DNA from: an uncultured Lachnospiraceae bacterium
Lineage (GTDB): Bacteria > Bacillota > Clostridia > Lachnospirales > Lachnospiraceae
Direction of reading: 5' to 3'
Length of the DNA stretch: 8,246 bases
Assembly: GCA_934343915.1 (NCBI GenBank)
Contig: CAKRIL010000062.1
Coordinates: 1 to 8,246, forward strand
Shown: piece after piece, positions 5,358 to 8,246 of the stretch
Numbering within the stretch: position 1 is the first letter of the stretch
Layout: every line of letters starts with the position of its first letter
Position numbers and translations under genes: made by a program
Notes under the pieces: generated by a model
Database searches by the model: none
Seen by the model: the letters and a program-made list of their open reading frames with translations, nothing else
What the model was told of the DNA's origin: nothing

Positions 5358-7232
5358 CTATTCCAGCTCGAACTGTCCCATATACAGCCGGTAATATCTA
5401 CCCTCCTGTGACAGCAGTTCTTCATGGCTTCCTCTCTCTATAATCTCACCCTTCTCAAGCACCATGATTGCCTCCGAATTCCTTACCGTTGACAATCTGT
5501 GTGCTATGACGAACACGGTTCTGTCCTCCATGATTGCATCCATTCCCTTCTCGATAAGGCGCTCGGTTCTGGTATCGACCGAGCTCGTTGCCTCATCAAG
5601 GATAAGCACCGGCGGCTTGGCGACAGCCGCCCTTGCAATCGCGAGAAGCTGTCTCTGTCCCTGCGAGAGATTGCCGCCGTCAGAATACAGCATAGTATTG
5701 TATCCGTCAGGCAGCCATTTTATAAATGTATCCGCATTCGCTATGCGGGCAGCCTCGACAACCTCTTCATCGGTCGCATGAGGGTTGCCGTATCTTATAT
5801 TATCCGCTATTGTTCCCGTGAAAAGATGTGTTTCCTGAATAACCATCGCGAGCGAACGGCGCAGGTCATCCTTTTTTATCTCCTTGATATCTATGCCGTC
5901 ATAGGTTATTGTTCCCGACTGTATCTCATAGAATCTGTTTACAAGATTGACTATGGTTGTCTTTCCCGCACCTGTTGAACCGACGAACGCTATCTTCTGT
6001 CCAGGCTTTGCAAAGAGTGAGATTCCGTTAAGCACCGTCTTTTCAGGCACATAGCCGAACACAACATCCTTGAAGCGCACATCGCCCTTCAATTCTACAA
6101 GCCGTGCAGAGCTTCCGCCCTGCTCCTGCGTATCATCAGGCACCTTCCATGCGAACAGCCCTGTTCTGTCACTGCATTCCATAAGCTCTCCGTCAGGGGT
6201 TCTCCTTGCATTGCACAGGGTTACCGTTCCCTCGTCAAGCTCAGGCTCCTCATCCATCATCTCGAAGATACGCTCCGCACCCGAGAGAGCTGAGAGGAGG
6301 AAGTTGACCTGCTGTGTGAACTGATTGAGCGGCATCGCACTCTGACGCACATACACAAGATATGCCGACAGGCTTCCGAGGTCAAGCAGTCCCTTGATTG
6401 TCATAAGTCCTCCGACGCATGCCGACACTGCATAATTAAAATATGAAAGTGTAACAATCGTAGGCACCATTCTTCCCGCGAAGGTCAGTGCATGGGTTGA
6501 TTCCTTTCTGAGGCTCTCATTCATCTCACAGAAGCGCTCGAAGTCCTTCGCCTCATGGTTAAATACCTTCTCAACCTTCTGACCTGCCATCATCTCCTGA
6601 ACAAAGCCGTTAATACGTCCGAGCTCAGCCTGCTGCCTGTTAAAATACTTCTTGCTCTGCTTTCCATTAACCTTGATGAACACGAACATTAATGACAAAA
6701 ATACAATTACGATGAGTGAAAGTCTTATGCTCAACACCATCATCATGACAATCGTTCCAAATAACTGCATGAAGCTCTGAATAATCATTGCAAAGCTGCT
6801 GTTCATCGCCTCCTGCACCGTATCTACGTCATTGGTGAAGCGGCTCATAAGCTCTCCGTGAGAATGTGCATCGAAGTAGCTTAGCGGAAGCTTCTGTGTA
6901 TGTGCAAAGAGGTCGTTTCTTATCTCCTTGATGACCTTCTGCGAGGTCTTTACCATAAGCCTGTTATATGCAAGTGTCGCAAGTGCTCCGCATAAGTACA
7001 TCACCCCCATGCCAAGAACCGCCCTGATAAGTCCCGGCGTGTCACCCGGCACGATAAAGCGGTTGATTACGGGCTTTAGAAGATAAGTTCCCATTATGTT
7101 TGCACCCGCGCTTATGAATACCAGCAGCGCCACAAGTGCAAATGACCATTTATGAAATCCGAGGTACACAAGCAGATGCTTCATGGTCTTTTTTGTATCC
7201 TTAGGTCTTTTATATCCCACATATCTAGCCAT
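5358..7232 (-). CDS. ABC exporter half-transporter with canonical catalytic motifs (LmrD/BmrD/TM288-like)
   Basis: An inner-membrane half-transporter, one membrane domain fused to one ATPase domain, expected to pair with the upstream subunit and export drugs, lipids or peptides. At 624 aa it has six membrane helices in about residues 28-320 (first near 29-52) and an ATPase domain from about 383. Its motifs are Walker A GSTGAGKTT (418-426), Q-loop Gln466, signature LSQGQ (522-526), Walker B LILDE with catalytic Glu547, and H-loop His578. The signature is off-consensus (LSQGQ, not LSGGQ), while Walker B and H-loop are intact: the pattern of the catalytically competent half of a heterodimer. An unusually long linker (about 333-380, TVTLCNARR through SSARLVEL) separates membrane and ATPase domains; it is acidic and polar and recalls a Firmicute subfamily. 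The ATG at 7232 shares one base with the stop of the upstream gene, with AAGGAG 10 nt upstream (7243-7248). The cargo is unknown. Confidence 0.93.
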   Translation of the reverse strand: MARYVGYKRPKDTKKTMKHLLVYLGFHKWSFALVALLVFISAGANIMGTYLLKPVINRFIVPGDTPGLIRAVLGMGVMYLCGALATLAYNRLMVKTSQKVIKEIRNDLFAHTQKLPLSYFDAHSHGELMSRFTNDVDTVQEAMNSSFAMIIQSFMQLFGTIVMMMVLSIRLSLIVIVFLSLMFVFIKVNGKQSKKYFNRQQAELGRINGFVQEMMAGQKVEKVFNHEAKDFERFCEMNESLRKESTHALTFAGRMVPTIVTLSYFNYAVSACVGGLMTIKGLLDLGSLSAYLVYVRQSAMPLNQFTQQVNFLLSALSGAERIFEMMDEEPELDEGTVTLCNARRTPDGELMECSDRTGLFAWKVPDDTQEQGGSSARLVELKGDVRFKDVVFGYVPEKTVLNGISLFAKPGQKIAFVGSTGAGKTTIVNLVNRFYEIQSGTITYDGIDIKEIKKDDLRRSLAMVIQETHLFTGTIADNIRYGNPHATDEEVVEAARIANADTFIKWLPDGYNTMLYSDGGNLSQGQRQLLAIARAAVAKPPVLILDEATSSVDTRTERLIEKGMDAIMEDRTVFVIAHRLSTVRNSEAIMVLEKGEIIERGSHEELLSQEGRYYRLYMGQFELE

Positions 7233-8246
7233 TACAGATCCGCTCCTTCCTTCTGTGATTCATATATTTCCTGATAGATTTTGTTCGATGCAAGGAGACT
7301 CTCATGTGTTCCTATGCCGTTCACCTTACCCTTGTCAAGAATGATAATCTGGTCTGCGTGTCGAACTGATGATATTCTCTGCGCTATAATTATCTTGGTC
7401 ATATCCGGAAGCTTCTTTGCGAGCCCCTCACGAATCTTAGCCTCCGTCGCGGTATCCACGGCACTTGTCGAATCGTCAAGTATAAGCACCTTAGGCTTCT
7501 TAAGAATTGCGCGCGCTATACATATTCGCTGCTTCTGGCCTCCCGAGACATTCACGCCGCCCTGTCCCATCTCCGTATTATAGCCGTCGGATAATCTGTC
7601 AATAAATTCATCCACACAGGCTATGCGGCATGCCTCCTCAATCTCCTCCATTGAAGCATCCTCATTGCCCCATTTAAGGTTAGACAGAAGAGAACCCGAG
7701 AACAAAGTATTTTTCTGAAGCACCATCGCGATGGCATCCCTTAAATGCCTCATCGGGTACTCCTTTACATCAACACCGTCGATTCTTACAGAACCCCTGC
7801 TTACGTCATAGAGTCTCGGAATCAACTGCACGAGCGTGGTCTTTGCCGAACCTGTCTGTCCGATAATTCCAACGGTCTGTCCGGCTTCTATATGGAAAGA
7901 TATGTCGGAGAGGACATACTCTGCTGCCTCCTCCTTATATTTGAACCACACATGGTCGAACTCGATTTCGCCCTTATTCACGCTTATGTCTCTTGCAAGC
8001 TCATCGGTTATGTCGATTTTCTCATCGAGCACCTCCATAATTCTTGCACCCGACACCAGCGAACGTGTCATCATCATGAACACATTTGACATCATCATAA
8101 GTGAATTGAGAATGAGGAGTACATAGCTCAAAAAGCTGGTAAGCTGTCCGATACCAAGCTCTCCCGCCTTCACAAGATGTCCGCCGAGAAGAAGTATTCC
8201 AAGTATCGTGGAATACATAACAAGCTGCATTGCCGGCATGTTGAGA
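7232..8246 (-). CDS. ABC exporter half-transporter with degenerate catalytic site (LmrC/BmrC/TM287-like), C-terminal part
   Basis: This is the partner subunit of the downstream exporter gene. About 338 C-terminal residues are visible and the frame is open to the right edge, so roughly the first four or five membrane helices are missing. Numbering from the Met at 8239, which is internal and not a start: the last membrane helices lie near 5-56, Walker A is GQTGSAKTT (127-135, Ala where Gly is usual), the signature VSGGQ is intact (231-235), Walker B ends LILDD (Asp256 where the catalytic Glu belongs), and the switch residue is Gln287 in IIIAQRIS instead of His. Asp plus Gln is the hallmark of the non-hydrolysing half of heterodimeric exporters such as LmrCD, BmrCD and TM287/288. 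Its intact signature complements the partner's good Walker motifs, and the reverse pairing forms the degenerate site. Cargo unknown; multidrug export is inferred from the family and the nearby MarR. Confidence 0.92.
   Translation of the reverse strand, partial: LNMPAMQLVMYSTILGILLLGGHLVKAGELGIGQLTSFLSYVLLILNSLMMMSNVFMMMTRSLVSGARIMEVLDEKIDITDELARDISVNKGEIEFDHVWFKYKEEAAEYVLSDISFHIEAGQTVGIIGQTGSAKTTLVQLIPRLYDVSRGSVRIDGVDVKEYPMRHLRDAIAMVLQKNTLFSGSLLSNLKWGNEDASMEEIEEACRIACVDEFIDRLSDGYNTEMGQGGVNVSGGQKQRICIARAILKKPKVLILDDSTSAVDTATEAKIREGLAKKLPDMTKIIIAQRISSVRHADQIIILDKGKVNGIGTHESLLASNKIYQEIYESQKEGADL

Noticed and set aside
5499..5978. 159-codon plus-strand open frame opposite the ABC ATPase domain
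   Set aside because: It is the complement of conserved Walker and signature motifs, with no ribosome site or domain of its own.
7232..8239. The right-hand ABC gene as a complete 335-residue protein
   Set aside because: The frame stays open to the window edge, the Met at 8239 lies within a membrane domain, and family members are near 580 residues. It is a truncated view of a longer gene.

Overview
The window looks like chromosomal DNA from an anaerobic Firmicute, most likely a member of the Lachnospiraceae (the Roseburia / Eubacterium / Butyrivibrio neighbourhood). This rests on moderate GC, strong AGGAG-type ribosome-binding sites, frequent ATA isoleucine codons, and protein families with a Clostridia flavour: a butanol-dehydrogenase-type iron alcohol dehydrogenase, a VanH/D-LDH-type 2-hydroxyacid dehydrogenase, and an LmrCD-like heterodimeric ABC exporter whose one subunit has a long TMD-NBD linker. 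The genus cannot be fixed from the sequence alone. No phage, plasmid, CRISPR, tRNA or rRNA signals were seen.

Layout, left to right. (1) 1-266, minus: the N-terminal 88 codons of an O-acetylhomoserine sulfhydrylase (metY), running off the left edge. Its 148-bp leader (267-414) holds a plausible sigma-A promoter and, centred about 66 bp upstream of the predicted transcription start, a GTTATA-N9-TATAAC dyad that fits a LysR-type activator site. (2) 415-3747, minus: a compact three-gene operon read right to left, iron-containing alcohol dehydrogenase, M20D amidohydrolase, D-2-hydroxyacid dehydrogenase, with gaps of 38 and 25 nt. (3) 3748-4276: a 529-bp gene-free stretch between divergent genes. 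It holds the operon promoter, a 292-bp imperfect palindrome (3858-4149) that looks like a MITE or a structured non-coding repeat, and the promoter of the next gene. (4) 4277-4837, plus: a RimJ/RimL-type GNAT acetyltransferase. (5) 4909-8246, minus: an ABC exporter pair and a MarR regulator in one tight operon (1-nt overlap, then an 8-nt gap), cut by the right edge. The MarR gene comes last. The operon ends at a terminator hairpin lying over the stop codon of the convergent GNAT gene.

How the genes work together. The two ABC subunits carry complementary degenerate and consensus ATPase motifs, so they should form one asymmetric multidrug-type exporter, probably controlled by the co-transcribed MarR protein. 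The alcohol dehydrogenase / amidohydrolase / hydroxyacid dehydrogenase operon combines two NAD(P)H-dependent carbonyl reductases with a deacylase. It may serve redox disposal or the reduction of products freed from N-acyl compounds, but no named pathway is recognised.

The strongest candidate for something undescribed is the 292-bp palindrome: 16-bp perfect terminal inverted repeats, a 22-bp perfect inner repeat, two stable hairpins at its centre, and a CAT triplet on both sides that could be a target-site duplication.
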